Part shown: positions 35,314-48,500 of the stretch, piece after piece
Numbering within the stretch: the first letter of the stretch is position 1
Layout: the number at the start of each line of letters is the position of its first letter
Assembly: GCF_016786215.1 (NCBI RefSeq)
Contig: NZ_JADOBG010000022.1
Span: 372,001 to 436,000 of the forward strand
From: Legionella bononiensis
GTDB lineage: Bacteria; Pseudomonadota; Gammaproteobacteria; Legionellales; Legionellaceae
Direction: 5' to 3'
Length of the DNA: 64,000 nucleotides
Notes under the pieces: model-generated
Seen by the model: only the letters and a program-made list of their open reading frames with translations
Databases searched by the model: none
What the model was told of the DNA's origin: nothing
Program-made: the position numbers and the translations under genes

Positions 35314-35345
35314 TTTCCATGATGTAGATCAAGGTCATACCTGAA
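35314..35345 (-). repeat. Right arm of 32-bp inverted repeat, with FNR-like box
   Basis: Reverse complement of 34451-34482 with one mismatch. The FNR-like box ATGATGTAGATCAA lies at 35319-35332, about 82 bp upstream of the fnr start and 62 bp upstream of the hemF start, a normal distance for control of both. Confidence 0.8.
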
Positions 35346-35369
35346 TACGGCCGATAGAATCCTCAATAA

Positions 35370-36308
<939 letters not shown>

Positions 36309-36336
36309 CAAGGGGCCAGGGAGGGCAGAATTGAAA

Positions 36337-36485
36337 GGCACTGACTTAAGGAACATCGCTAGCAAATGCAGGTTGGTGCTGAGCGTAGCGAAGCCCGACA
36401 ACGGAGCGTAGCGACTTCCCTGCACTTCGTTTAGCACCAGCTTATGAAGGGACTATTTACACTATATATTCCTTAAGTCAGTGCC
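36337..36485. mobile_element. MITE-like element, 149 bp with 17-bp perfect TIRs
   Basis: Perfect terminal inverted repeats GGCACTGACTTAAGGAA at 36337-36353 and 36469-36485. The interior carries a GCGTAGCGAAGC / GGAGCGTAGCGAC pattern and the loose inverted repeat GGTTGGTGCTGAGC...TTTAGCACCAGC. No coding frame is seen. No target-site duplication is obvious. Position: 28 bp after hemF. It is probably mobilised by a transposase elsewhere in the genome. Confidence 0.65.
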
Positions 36486-36609
36486 ATTCGGGGCAGTGTT
36501 TTATAGAAATTTATTTAGGGTTTGTTGACATTTCGCCTTTATAAACACCCACGTCACGTTGGTGTTTATAGAGTACGAGTTAACAGCCCTTTGTCATAGG
36601 GAAATGCAC

Positions 36610-37344
36610 ATGTTTGAAATACCGGAATTTAGTCTTCCAGACTTAACAAAACATCAAAAATCGAAATTTTTGCGTTATGCGCGACAGGTTCTTGAAGCCC
36701 AGCAACACATGATGACTCCGGGCGTAAACAATATTATTCAATATACCTTAGAGAAAAAAAGTCGTCATCAACATATGGACCATTACCCTAAGGGTGATCG
36801 GATCGATCATGTTACTGGAGCTCAGTATTTCTATCATTGTCATCGCGAAAATTTTGAAACAGAAGAACACGGACATTTTCATTGTTTTTTGCGCTATGGT
36901 CATATTCCGCAACACATGAAACCAACACCGTTACCGGACTGGGATAAACACATTGACAATCCAATGACGCATCTTGTTGCCATTGCAATGAATCGCTATG
37001 GCCAGCCTATTCGTTTATTCAGCGTTAATCGATGGATAACCCATGAAATCTGCTACGATGCAGAACATACTTTGAATTTCATAAGACGCTATAAGATGAC
37101 AAAGAACGACAGTGCGTATTGGCAGGTACTTGATCGCTGGGTGGAAGGGATGCTTCATTTATTTGCGCCTCAAATTCAGTGGGTCAATAACGCACGGGAT
37201 CGAGTCATTTCACAGTACAAGACAACTCATTTTGATAGCAATCCTTATGAAGATCATCAATTGGAAGTGTTGTCTGAAATTCCAATTAATTTAAACAAAC
37301 AAATCCAATGGATTTTGGAGGCTGACAGGGTTGAATCAGTTTGA
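36610..37344 (+). CDS. Conserved hypothetical His-rich protein
   Basis: 244 aa from the ATG at 36610, preceded by AGGG at suitable spacing; starts at 36559 or 36604 are less good. Notable are KGDRIDHVTGAQYFYHCHRE and EEHGHFHCFLRYGHIPQHMK, with dense His and Cys suited to metal binding; I associate this layout with the DUF6969 family, without certainty. The rest includes MTHLVAIAMNRYGQPIRLF and WITHEICYDA. No TM or signal. Monocistronic, following the MITE. Function unknown. Confidence 0.6.
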   Translation: MFEIPEFSLPDLTKHQKSKFLRYARQVLEAQQHMMTPGVNNIIQYTLEKKSRHQHMDHYPKGDRIDHVTGAQYFYHCHRENFETEEHGHFHCFLRYGHIPQHMKPTPLPDWDKHIDNPMTHLVAIAMNRYGQPIRLFSVNRWITHEICYDAEHTLNFIRRYKMTKNDSAYWQVLDRWVEGMLHLFAPQIQWVNNARDRVISQYKTTHFDSNPYEDHQLEVLSEIPINLNKQIQWILEADRVESV

Positions 37345-37423
37345 TAGGGGAGCCATTAGACCAACCGATTTATGGCTTGTTAGAAACCAAAATAATGCTA
37401 TGCTCTCACTCCAAAGGTACGTC

Positions 37424-37566
37424 ATCCAGAGCGCGTTTTTTGCGCGAAGGATCTCCCGGCAGTGGCACAATCTCTGCTAAATCGATGGGGATACATCAGA
37501 TCCAGAGCGCGTTTTTTTGCGCGAAGGATCTCCCCGCAATGTCACCGTTTCTGCTAAATCGATGGG
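37424..37566. repeat. Tandem pair of 67-bp REP-like repeat units
   Basis: Two near-identical units, 37424-37490 and 37500-37566, each with ATCCAGAGCGCG-T(6-7)-GCGCGAAGGATC (stem) and CTGCTAAATCGATGGG at the end. The 10-bp linker contains ATACATCAG. An apparent reading frame across this is an artefact of the repeat. Confidence 0.75.
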
Positions 37567-37672
37567 TATAAATCGTTACTTCGGTTTTTATAATTCCAAT
37601 TGACTTGAATAATGTGATTGTTTAAGATGGCGACGGCTCGGAATTGCCTAATGGAAACTACGGAGTTGTATC

Positions 37673-37807
37673 ATGAAGAAACAAAATAAAATCCAACCTA
37701 CTAAATTAATGGAATGCCTCGTTCCTTTTGTTATCAGACATCAGGTTGTACTCATCGCTTTTCTTTTACTTTATTTAATTTGTTCTAATTTTGCTTTTTT
37801 AAGTTAA
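37673..37807 (+). CDS. Small membrane peptide, 44 aa
   Basis: 44 codons from the ATG at 37673 with a GGAG site 8-9 nt upstream. Basic, hydrophilic N-terminus (KKQNKIQPTKLMECLVPF), then one hydrophobic helix VVLIAFLLLYLICSNFAFL. It ends 74 nt before the start of the Ig-like exported protein. It could be a real small membrane protein, or a leader peptide of the RHS operon. No homologue is known to me. Confidence 0.45.
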   Translation: MKKQNKIQPTKLMECLVPFVIRHQVVLIAFLLLYLICSNFAFLS

Positions 37808-37881
37808 TTAATTTTTATTTTTTATTTTGAGAATTTTAAGTTTATCAGAACTAATTGATTAAGTTTGTAAAGGATTATGCT

Positions 37882-39525
37882 GTGAAAAATCTGTTGTTAT
37901 TATTTTTTATTTTATATTGTTCCTCCTCGGTGTCTCTTGCTCAATCTTATGTAAGTATGATATTTAGAAAGAGTCCTCCATCGACTGTTTTTTACGGTGA
38001 GACGGTACGCATTCCAGTGCAAATGGATGTAGCAGTGCATTGGTGGGCAACACCTGGTGCCTCCCTTACTTGCAAGCAATGGGACTTACCGATAGGTAGT
38101 AGTCTTCAATATACCTCGGGAGATTGTCGTCAGTTTACGGATGATGTGTATAATAAAAATCCCCATCCATTTACCTGCTATTTCGATATCGTTATTCCAG
38201 GCAATTCCTTTGGGACTGTAGCAGGGGCATTAAAATTTAATACGTGCAAAACATCCCCTTATTTGGATCGCTTTTTTTTCTCCCCAAACTTTTCAGTCCA
38301 GGTGATTCCTCATGGAATATCAATGTCAACTATCCCAATCCAAGAAGCTACTGCAAATATCCATTTTGAATATAACCTTAAATCGGCAGTAAAATTTTAT
38401 GATGAAAACGTAAAGGCAGGTTATCCTCCGAAAGGCATAGTGAGTCCAGAAAAACTAGATGGATTATCCTTTGATCCGAACAATTTTTCTATTTCTGGAA
38501 CACCAACTCGCACTGGAACGTACTTGTTTAAAGTAGGAGCTTATAACAGTTATGGTACAGCAGCTTTTGTGGATTTTAGAATACAGGTTCAGGTCAATGA
38601 AAAAGACAAGCCTGTTTTTAAACAGAACTATCCAATACCCAGTGCCTTACCCGAGCAAAAATACAGTCTAAATCTCATGGAATTAATTGAACCGCAAGCG
38701 AGATTCATGCAAACCAATCAGATTTCATTTCGCATCGACCCCAATTCGATTCATCCTGACTGGTTAAAAATTTCAAGTGATGATCCGACTCGTCTGGAAG
38801 GGATAGTACCTTCTGGTGCAGCAGGTAAGGAAGTAGAAGCCACTCTTATTGCCTCTTCAAATACAGGTGGTGATTGTTTAAAACCGTTAACGATAAAAAT
38901 TTCTGTTGCTTCTGACCCAGCCAAAAAGCCAGTAATTAATTCATTTGAGCTGGAGAAATTGGCCGGAGCCAATATTTATGAAGACTTGTCAGGCTACATT
39001 AATGATCCTGCTCACGATCCTGACATTAAATTAATTTTGGATAAGGTAGAGCCTGCTGCAACCTGGCTTAGGATTAATTCTCTAAATCCAATGATATTGG
39101 AAGGAACTGTTCCTGATGATGCTACAGGCCAGAAGTATTTACTTACTTTGCGAGCTAATACTTCAACTGGTGGTAGCTCAGAGCCTGTAACTATTCCTTT
39201 GCAAATCATTATTGATAAAGCACGGGTACCACGATTTAAATCAGCTAAACCTTTGCTGCCCTTGGTCTATCCGGGACAGCCTTATTATTATGATTTTGTA
39301 GCAAATAAAGATATCTATCCTGATTATCGGGATGCTCCTTATGTGATTCGTTTTGCTGAAGACTTTATTCCTCCAGACTGGATGCGTTTGGAAGATAACA
39401 AATTAACTTCAGATATGGTTCCCCCAGAGATTGTTAATGATGATTTAGAAATAAAAATAGTGATAAAAAATATTCCAGGTGGTTTATCGAAAGAATATTT
39501 ATTGAGTTTAACTTTTATGAATTAA
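37882..39525 (+). CDS. Exported Ig-like repeat protein
   Basis: 547 aa from the GTG at 37882, which has an AAAGGA site 7 nt before it; the longer TTG start at 37855 is possible but weak. Signal peptide MKNLLLLFFILYCSSSVSLAQ. An N-terminal domain (to about 135) with paired Cys is followed by three Ig/cadherin-like (CADG/He_PIG) repeats. The clearest are around residues 150-245 (SISGTPTRTGTYLFKVGAYN) and two tandem copies from 245-440 sharing the W-L-x-I-x-x-x-P-x-x-LEG-x-VP pattern. Likely a secreted or surface adhesion or RHS-accessory factor; 44 bp before the RHS gene. Function inferred from neighbourhood. Confidence 0.65.
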   Translation: MKNLLLLFFILYCSSSVSLAQSYVSMIFRKSPPSTVFYGETVRIPVQMDVAVHWWATPGASLTCKQWDLPIGSSLQYTSGDCRQFTDDVYNKNPHPFTCYFDIVIPGNSFGTVAGALKFNTCKTSPYLDRFFFSPNFSVQVIPHGISMSTIPIQEATANIHFEYNLKSAVKFYDENVKAGYPPKGIVSPEKLDGLSFDPNNFSISGTPTRTGTYLFKVGAYNSYGTAAFVDFRIQVQVNEKDKPVFKQNYPIPSALPEQKYSLNLMELIEPQARFMQTNQISFRIDPNSIHPDWLKISSDDPTRLEGIVPSGAAGKEVEATLIASSNTGGDCLKPLTIKISVASDPAKKPVINSFELEKLAGANIYEDLSGYINDPAHDPDIKLILDKVEPAATWLRINSLNPMILEGTVPDDATGQKYLLTLRANTSTGGSSEPVTIPLQIIIDKARVPRFKSAKPLLPLVYPGQPYYYDFVANKDIYPDYRDAPYVIRFAEDFIPPDWMRLEDNKLTSDMVPPEIVNDDLEIKIVIKNIPGGLSKEYLLSLTFMN

Positions 39526-39569
39526 TTTAGGGTCGGTTAAGAAAAATAGACCAACTATCAGGACGTATT

Positions 39570-42500
39570 ATGACACAAATATTCACCGGTGAAGGATTGG
39601 GTTTACAAGGTTCCTCTTTAGGCCTAGGCAGTTATGGGCCAAAAGGCGTTGCGGCATTGGGGCAAAGCGGCGAGTCTGTGTACGTCAATGCGGCAAATGG
39701 AAACCTGGTTTTGCGCCAATCGGATGGCTTTTTAGCGGATATAGGTTTTGGCCTGGATTTATTTCAAACTTACAATTCCATGGGGGAATCGGGATCGAAT
39801 TGGCGCTTCAATATGCAATCCAGATTGGAACTTTCCGGTGAGCCCAATACTTCGGGTTCCACAGTAACTCGTATTGCTGAAGACGGCCACAGAAGCCGTT
39901 TTATTTTTGATGCCAGCAAACAATCCTATGTGCCAGAAGAAGGGGGTACTGCACGTCTTACTTACAGTCAAAATGGCTGGATGTATCGTGAGGGTGCTCA
40001 AAAGACAGTCTGTTATTACAGTCAGGAGGGACAACTCAGCGAAATTCGAGATTTAGATGGCCATAGTGTATCGTTTACCTATGATCATGGACAACTGATC
40101 AACATAACAGACAAGAGCGGTAAACAAACCATACGCTGGTTATTTCAAAATGGTTTAGTACGTGAAGTGAAAACCATCAGTGATGGGGTAATCGTGCATG
40201 ATGTGCATTTTGAATACGATGATCAGCAGCGTTTACATAAAGTAAGCCGCGATTTAGGTCAGGGAAAGATCTTTTGGATTACCTACAATTATGCCGGAGA
40301 TTCAAACAGAATCAGTGACATTAAACAATCTGATGGAACTGCTCTCCATATCGAATACGATGCTCAAGGCAGAGTAAAAAAACTGGTTGATGGTGAGGGG
40401 CGTGTTACGCTTTATGATTATCAATCAGGAAAAACAACAGTAACCAATGGTTTGGGAGAGTCCTGGACTTATTATTATGATGAGCACAACCGATTAACGG
40501 GCATTGATGGGCCAGAGCAGTACCGTATTCGTTATTACTATGAAGGAGCTTTATTAAGCTCTATTGTTCAGGGTAATCAGGTTTGGAGGTTTCGTTATAA
40601 TAACGAAGGTGATTGCATTTGGGCTGAAGAGCCATCAGGTCAGGTGACGCAACGTGTTTATGATTCAGCGCATCATGTGATTTCTGAAACGAAGTATCAA
40701 CGCTTTGATGGTACTCATCATCCGACTAAACCACAAACGACCCGTTACATTTATGATGAACGAGGTCATTTACGTTTTACAATCGCAGCAGATGGCACGG
40801 TTACCGAACGACGTTATGATGAAGAGGGACAATTAGTCAGTACTCGCTGCTATTTACGTGCAGGCTATGATCTGGATTCCATGGGGCAGGATGAGCTTCC
40901 TGGTCTGAAGGAATTAGAATCCTGGGTGACCAGGCAAAATCCTCAGGACGTCAGTCTGATAGATTATCGCTACGATTGGCGTGGTCAACTCATTGAAGAA
41001 GTGCATTACGCTCAGGTGGATTCACAAGGGCACGGGATTAATTCTGGTGCGCTCAGTACTCGTTGCCGTTATGACGCAGCAGGACGTCTGGTTGAAAAAA
41101 GTACTCCTATTAATGGAGAATGGTGTATTACCCAATACCTCTATGATGATTTGGGACGTCTTATTCAAACCATGGATAATCAAAATCACAGTCAACGCTT
41201 TGAATACGATGATGCACATCAGCGAGTGATTCAAACCGATGCCAATGGCTTGCAAACCATTCGTCTTTACGACAGAAGTGGTTTACTGCTTTCCGTCATG
41301 CGCCTGGACAGTGGCCATGCTTATGGCAGTACGACTTATAAATACGATGCAGCGGGTCGTTTGATTGCCGAAACCGGGGTAGATGGCCTGACTACCTATA
41401 CCTTTTATGATCATCAGGGGCGTGTACAGGCTCAAGTAAGTTCCAGCGGTCAAATTACAGAAACTCTCTATAATGATGAAGGTTTGATTGTAAAAACCCG
41501 TCAGTACGAACAGCGTGTTTCAACCTATGGCTGGTTGGAGCAGATTCCAACTTTTGAGTCGATAAAACCAAAAAATAGTCTCAATGATCGCATCGCTCAG
41601 ATTGTCTATAACCAGTACAATCAAATCGCGTACCGCATTGACTCTCAGGGGGCAGTGATTGGGTATGAATACAATGCTATGGGGCAAGTGGTTGCTACAA
41701 CTGCTTTTGCAAAAAGGCTCAGTCCATTTTATCCAGATCAATTACTGACTTGGGACAATATTCATTTGGCTTCAGATGGCGCAGATCGGAAAGTATACTA
41801 TTATTATGATGCTTTGGGGCAACTGGAAGCCAAACTTGATGGTGAGGGGTATGCCACGGCATATCATTACGACCGCTTGGGGCATCTGATTGAAACGGTC
41901 CGTTATGCAAACCCCATTTCAACTCGATTGTGCGGGGATTGGTTGCAGGATAAGCCGAATAATTCAATCAAAGACATTCATACCTATAGCCTTTATGATA
42001 CCCGAGGCCTTAAGGTAGCCGACATTGATGGCGAAGGATATCTTACGGAATATCGCTATGACTCCAGCGGGTTATTAGTGGAGAAGTGTGCCTACGAGAA
42101 GGCTATTGATCTAAGTGTTTTAATTAATGACACAACGACTTTGGATCAGCTCCGGCCGCGAGCACAAAATAATGATCACCATACCACTTATCAATATAAT
42201 GACCTGGGCTTATTAACCCAGGAAAAAAGTCATACTGGTCTAATAACCACATACGTTTATGATGAAATGGGTCAATTAGTGGTAAAAACCTTAACGGATG
42301 AGCAAACTCATTTGGCTAGGCAACAACGCTATCGTTACGATGCTTTGGGGCGAGTCATCCAAAGCTTGAATGAAGTTGGGTGTGCTTTATTGGAAAAAGG
42401 GTATCCTTCCCAAGAGCAAATCGAGTTGATTTGGCAAAAGCACAGTAGTTATTTTGAGTACGATAATTCCGGTTTATTGCTGAGTAAAACTAATGCTTTG

Positions 42501-45500
42501 AAACAGACAACCTGCTATTTTTATAATGAAGGTCGAGAACTGAAGTATACCGTGAACGCTGACGGTGCGGTGATGGAAACCGGTTATAACTCTTTTGGTC
42601 AGGTTGCATTCACCAGAGCGTATAGTGCCTATTTAAAAATCAATCCGATGGGGTTAAGCACCGACGAGTTGAGTCATCATGTGCAATTGCTGCAAGACGA
42701 TCGTTATGATGAATTCACTCGATATGAATACAATACGATTGGCCAGGTCATCGCACAATACAGCGGAAAACGAGGTCTTGTAACTACCCTTTATAATGCT
42801 TTTGGTGAAATTGAGTTTACCAGCCAGCGCATTAGTGCCAATAGAGCTATTGATACTGTATTTGAATACGACAAACGCGGCTTGTTAACTCGGCGTATCG
42901 ACGATTTTGGTGGATTATCAAGGAGTAGCGAACTTCGTTATGATGCTTTTGGTTGGGTGAGTCGAAAGATTGATGGCAAACTGAATCAGATCAGTTTCGT
43001 TCTTAATAAACGTGGTGAGCATGTAAGAATCTTCAATGCCAGCAATCAATTAAAAAAAATCAGTTATGATGCGTTTGGCCGAGTGTTAACGGAAACTGAT
43101 TATACTTCATCAAAAACTATAAAAATATTCAGTTACGACGATAAAAATAAGACTATTTCTTTATCTAATCCTAACGAAAACACGCTTGTTATGACGCAAT
43201 TTAATTCCTTTGGAGATAAAGTTTCGATAAAAGATGCTAATGGCTATACCACTGATTTTCATTATGATGAACAAGGGCAACTTGTTCGGGTGGATTCTCC
43301 TGAAGGGACTTTTAAAGAATATCGGTATGATGAAGCAGGGCATCTTATTTGGCAGCACGATGCGAGTGGACAAATTATTGATTATCGTTACGATGCATCA
43401 GGCCATCTCTTGTCGAAAACAGTAGATCCCAATCATTTAAAAATAACAACCCTTTACCAATACGATGCTCTGGGCAGGCAATTGCAAATCACGGATGCTA
43501 ATGGAGGCATTAAGCAATTTGTGTATGACGATCAAGGCAATTTAATACGAACCTGTGTCGATCCGGATGGTTTGAATTTAGTTACTGAGTTTTCTTATGA
43601 TGATCGCGGCTTATTACAGAGGCAAACGGAAATTAATACACATGGAGCGAACAAATGTATCGCTTATGAATGGGATAATTTGGGACGACGGACGGCGACT
43701 ATTAGTGATCCCGACGGCTTGAAACTGATCACGACCTATCAGTATGATGCCAATGACAATCTGGTATGTCAAATTGATGCAAACCACCACAGTACTCATT
43801 ACATTTATGATGCATTGAATCGTTGCCGTTATCAAATAGATGCTCGAGGCGTAGTTACTGAACATATTTACGATATCAATGGCAATGAAATCGAAACAGT
43901 GACATATGCCCAATCCATACCTCAACTGTCGCACTATGACGAAGCCAGTTTAAAGTCTATATTAAAAGAGGACGCGCAGCATGATCACTATCAATTTCGG
44001 TTATTTAACACCAATGGTCAAGTGCTTGCAGCCTATGATGGCTTAGGCTATGTAACGACTTATGATTATGACGGTAATGGAAATCTGATCCATACTCGTC
44101 AGTATGCCAGCGCTGTATCTCTCGACGAGCTAAAAAACGGGAACAGTCCTGAATCGCCAAAGGATGTGGGGAGAGAAACGCATTACGTGTACGACGGATT
44201 AAATCAACTTCGTTTTACCTGCACTAATGATGGATACGTTACGGAATCCCGTTATGATAAGAATGGGCAATTAGTCAGTAACACCAAGTATTTTGAGCGA
44301 TTGAGTCTGGGTGCTAATGGCCACTACACTTTAGATAACGTTATTCAAAAATTAGAACCCAATCCGCAACGTGATCAAACTACCCGTTATACTTACGATA
44401 ACGCTGGACGTCTCACTGCAGAACTCAGCGCAGAAGGAATTGCTAAATCGTATCAATACGATAATCTGGGTCAGGTCATATCCAGTACCGTGCATGCTAC
44501 ACGAACCAAGTTTATCAACGGAGAATTGAACTTAATTACCAGCGCCAATGACAGAACCAATCATTTTGTTTATGATGCGGCAGGCCGTGAAGTCTATCGG
44601 ATTAGCAGTGAAGGCCGGGTGCTTGAACGTCGATACGATGGGGTCGGTAATGTGATTGCCGAATTAACTCATTCAATACCCGTTCATCTGGCTCAATATA
44701 ATGAAAACGCCATCAAAAATGTGCTGACTCAGGACAAACAAGCCAAAGTTACTGGATATGAATACGATGCCATCGGAAGGCTTCTCACCCAAGTGAATGC
44801 TGAACATGGAGTTATTCATTATACTTATGATGCCCAGGGTAATGTATTAAGTAAAACAGAAGCCAATCAGGCCGTATGGACTTATCAGTATGATGAAGCC
44901 AATCAGCTCATAGAAACCCGATCGCCCAGTATCAAGGTAACCACGGCACGAAGTCAAGAATGGCGTTCCATAGTAACGCGCAACAGTTACGACAGCTTTG
45001 GTAATCTAATCGCAGTTATTCGAGATGCCGAAGGTCAAAAGCAAACAGTGCTTTATGAATATGACACTAACAATCATAAAATAAAAACGCTTTATCCGGA
45101 CGTCAAAGTGAATGGCTCTACTGCTCAAGCATCCAACCAAAGGCAAGAAATCACTCAGACTTTGTTTGAGGAAATTCAATACAATGCCTTTGGTGAAGTC
45201 ATCGCAAGCAGTGATAAAGCAGGCAACTGGAAGCACTATGCTTATGATAACCAAGGTTTATTAGTTTATAGCCTCGATACCCAGGGTGGCTTAACTTATT
45301 ATCAGTATAACTCCTTAGGCCAAGTCATCAGTAAAACGCTTTATGCCAATCGACTGGAGGTAAGCAAAAACTTTGACTACACCATAGGTAATATCAGTAA
45401 TGCCTTGAGCACAAGCCGTTACGACCGGCATGAATTCTATGTTTATAATCTGGATAATCAGGTCATCGAAGTCAGTCGTGATCCGGTTCTAATGTATAAT

Positions 45501-48500
45501 CCCAAAACCGGTCGTTATGATAAAACCATCAGCCCTACTACAAAAACGCTTTACAATGCCTTTGGTGAAGTCATTCAATCTTCAGTACGAATCAATGAAT
45601 CCGAATGGGCTGAGACTTACACTTACTATGATAACGAAGGGCATCCAACGGCAGTCATTGATCCCGAAGGATATGTAACCACTTACCAATACACTGTGTT
45701 CGGTGACCTGGAAACCATGACCGAATACGCGTTGGCTGCCCGTGCTTGGGATACGGAGCATTTCACTCCGGGTCAAACCAGTTCCAAAGATAGAACGGTT
45801 ACTTACACCTATGATGCTTTAGGACAATTAACTGCTAAAACCTTAAAACAAGTGCGTTATGAGCGCTTGAAATCAGGTACTAACTCCTACGAAACATTCA
45901 CGGGTGATCTCACCACGACCTACAGTTACGATGCGCTTGGCCACTTAACATCCACAACTGACGCAAAAGGCAATACAGCGTATTGCTACTATGATGAGTT
46001 AGGTCAGTTGATTGCCAAGGTTGCCCCTAAAACTCAGGAAGGTCGAGCAGCGACAACCTATTCTTATGATGCCTTGGGTCATTTGGTAGAAACACGACGC
46101 TGGGCGCAGGGCGCTATTGAAGCGGATGAGACCCACTTTTTATTAAAGGGTGCTTCCACTCTGGATGTTGTAACTAGACAGGAATACGATAACCAAGGTC
46201 AACTTGTTGTACAGACGGATGGGATAAACCATCAGGTGAATTACAGCTATGATGCTAATGGCAACCTGGCACGCAGTTGGCAGACTTTAAAACAGGCTGA
46301 TGGCAGCATTTTGATTCAAGATAAACGATACACCTATGACAGCGAAAAGCATCTGTTGCAAACCTCGACGTTTAAAAATTCAGGTGATCTACATACTGAA
46401 GACTTACAATACAACACCTTTGGTGAAATGGTAGCCAAAGGCAATAACGGCCAATATAAGACACATTACGATTATGACAATCTGGGTCGTGTTTGGCGGT
46501 CAAACAGTCAGGGTTATTATCAGATTTTTGTTTATGACTTAACCGATAACGTCACTCAAGTGGTTACTTCGAGCAATATTTTTAGTGCCGAGAAGAACCG
46601 ACATGGATTAGATTTATCGGATGAAGCTTTTGAACGAGAGGTGAGTTTTGATCAGGATCGTTTTCAATATGAATTACAAAGACAGAGCAATATTTACGAT
46701 AAGTCAGGTCGTTTGATAGGCCAAAGAAAGGAGTATGGTGTTAACACATCCGCACAGGGCAAAGAAGTGTATTTACAAAATGCCAGCCAATCCCAAACAG
46801 TAGATCGCTGGGGAAATATGCTGACTTACACCAATGCGCTGGGGCAGATCACCTGTTACGAATACAATGCATTTAACCAGGTGATTAAACAGGAATTGCC
46901 TGAAGTGAAGGTGGTTGATGAACATGGCGTAGGGCGATTGTTAAAGCCTATTAATTTATACGCTTATGATGAATTAGGTCTGGCTATAGCTATGGTTGAT
47001 GCCAATGGCCATGCGGTGAGCAAAGAGTATGATGCCTTGGGTCGTGTGATAACAGAGCGTGATGCCAAAGGGAATAAGCGTACCCGGCAGTACAATTTAT
47101 TGGAACAGTTAACCAATTTGACCAATGAGCTGGGAGGCGTAACGAGTTACACCTACGATCAGGCCAATCGTTTGGTCGCAGTCAACACGCCTAAAACGCA
47201 TCAACAGTATGAGTATGATGAAGCGGGTGAATTAATTAAACAAGTTAATGGTGAGAAAGAGACGAGCAGTTTTTGGTATGATGCCGTTGGCAATCAAATC
47301 AAACGTCGAGATGCTCGTGGTTTGGAAACCAGCTACGAATATGATGATGCTGGCCACAAGACTAAAGAAACAGATGCCAATGGACGCAGTCAGTCATGGG
47401 TTTATGACGAGCAGGGCAGGTTAAAGCAGCACGTTGATTTAGGAGGGCATGTTACATCTTACGACTACAATACAAATGGATTGTTGCTTGAAGAAACTTC
47501 CACCACAGGAAAACACATTAAATACCATTATCAAGGCGATGGGGCACTGATTCAATACGTGGATGAAGCGCTTAAAGAAACAGTCACTTACACCTATGAT
47601 GCTGAAGGTCAGATGACCAGTAAAGAGTCTGCTCGAGGCGATACTCTTGACGACGGCTGGATAAGGGAAACAGACCATTATCAATATGATGCATTAGGAC
47701 GATTGGTTCAGGTCAGGCGCAGAAATCCTCAGGATACAGACAAGCGTTTTCCAGATAAAGACCATGCCTTATTGTCCATTGATTATGAGTATGACGGGGT
47801 GGGGAATATCCGTCATACCCAGGTCCGCGCGAATTATACAAAGTATGATGCAGTGCAGAGTGATGATTATTACCTGTTTGATGAAAACAATCGCATGACG
47901 GTGAACAAAGGGCAATTAGTCAATGGCCAGATCATGATGACCAGCACCCAGGGCAGTACCTCAACTTATGATGCGGCGGGCAATATCCAGACTGCTTCGA
48001 AGTATGAGCATGGTGAATTGCAAAATTATCTTTATGTCTATAACAACGACAATCAATTGGAATTGATTCAAAAGAATAATGTTAATCTCCAATCTCGATT
48101 TTATGATGAAGCAGGACGGGTTATTCAGGAGAACAGTTTTGATGCAAAGGGTAATTTATCGCAAAAAAACATCATGTCTTATGATAAGGGTTTGTTAAAG
48201 GCGCAAAGTACGTTGAATAGCAGTGGCATTGAAGTATCAAAAACGACTTTTGAACACGATAATGTGGGGAATTTAACTGAATTAAAGACACGGACAAACA
48301 GCCAGGGCTCCACGTTAGGTTCTACCCTGACTCACCAATACAGTTATGAACTTTGGGATAACTACCAACAAATCCTGGATAAAGCGACTCAAGTTGTTGA
48401 CCAGGGTGGAGTAAGCACAGGAAAGAGCACAAAAGCCTATGATATAAACGGCCAGTTAAAAGAATCAATAGACGAGCAAAGCAGCAACAAAACGTATTAT

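Noticed and set aside
37341..37571. Forward frame of 76 codons after the His-rich gene
   Set aside because: It is composed of two tandem copies of a 67-bp repeat, so the frame reflects the repeat rather than a gene.
37855..37881. TTG start of the exported Ig-like protein
   Set aside because: The GTG at 37882 has AAAGGA at 7 nt and begins a clean signal peptide.
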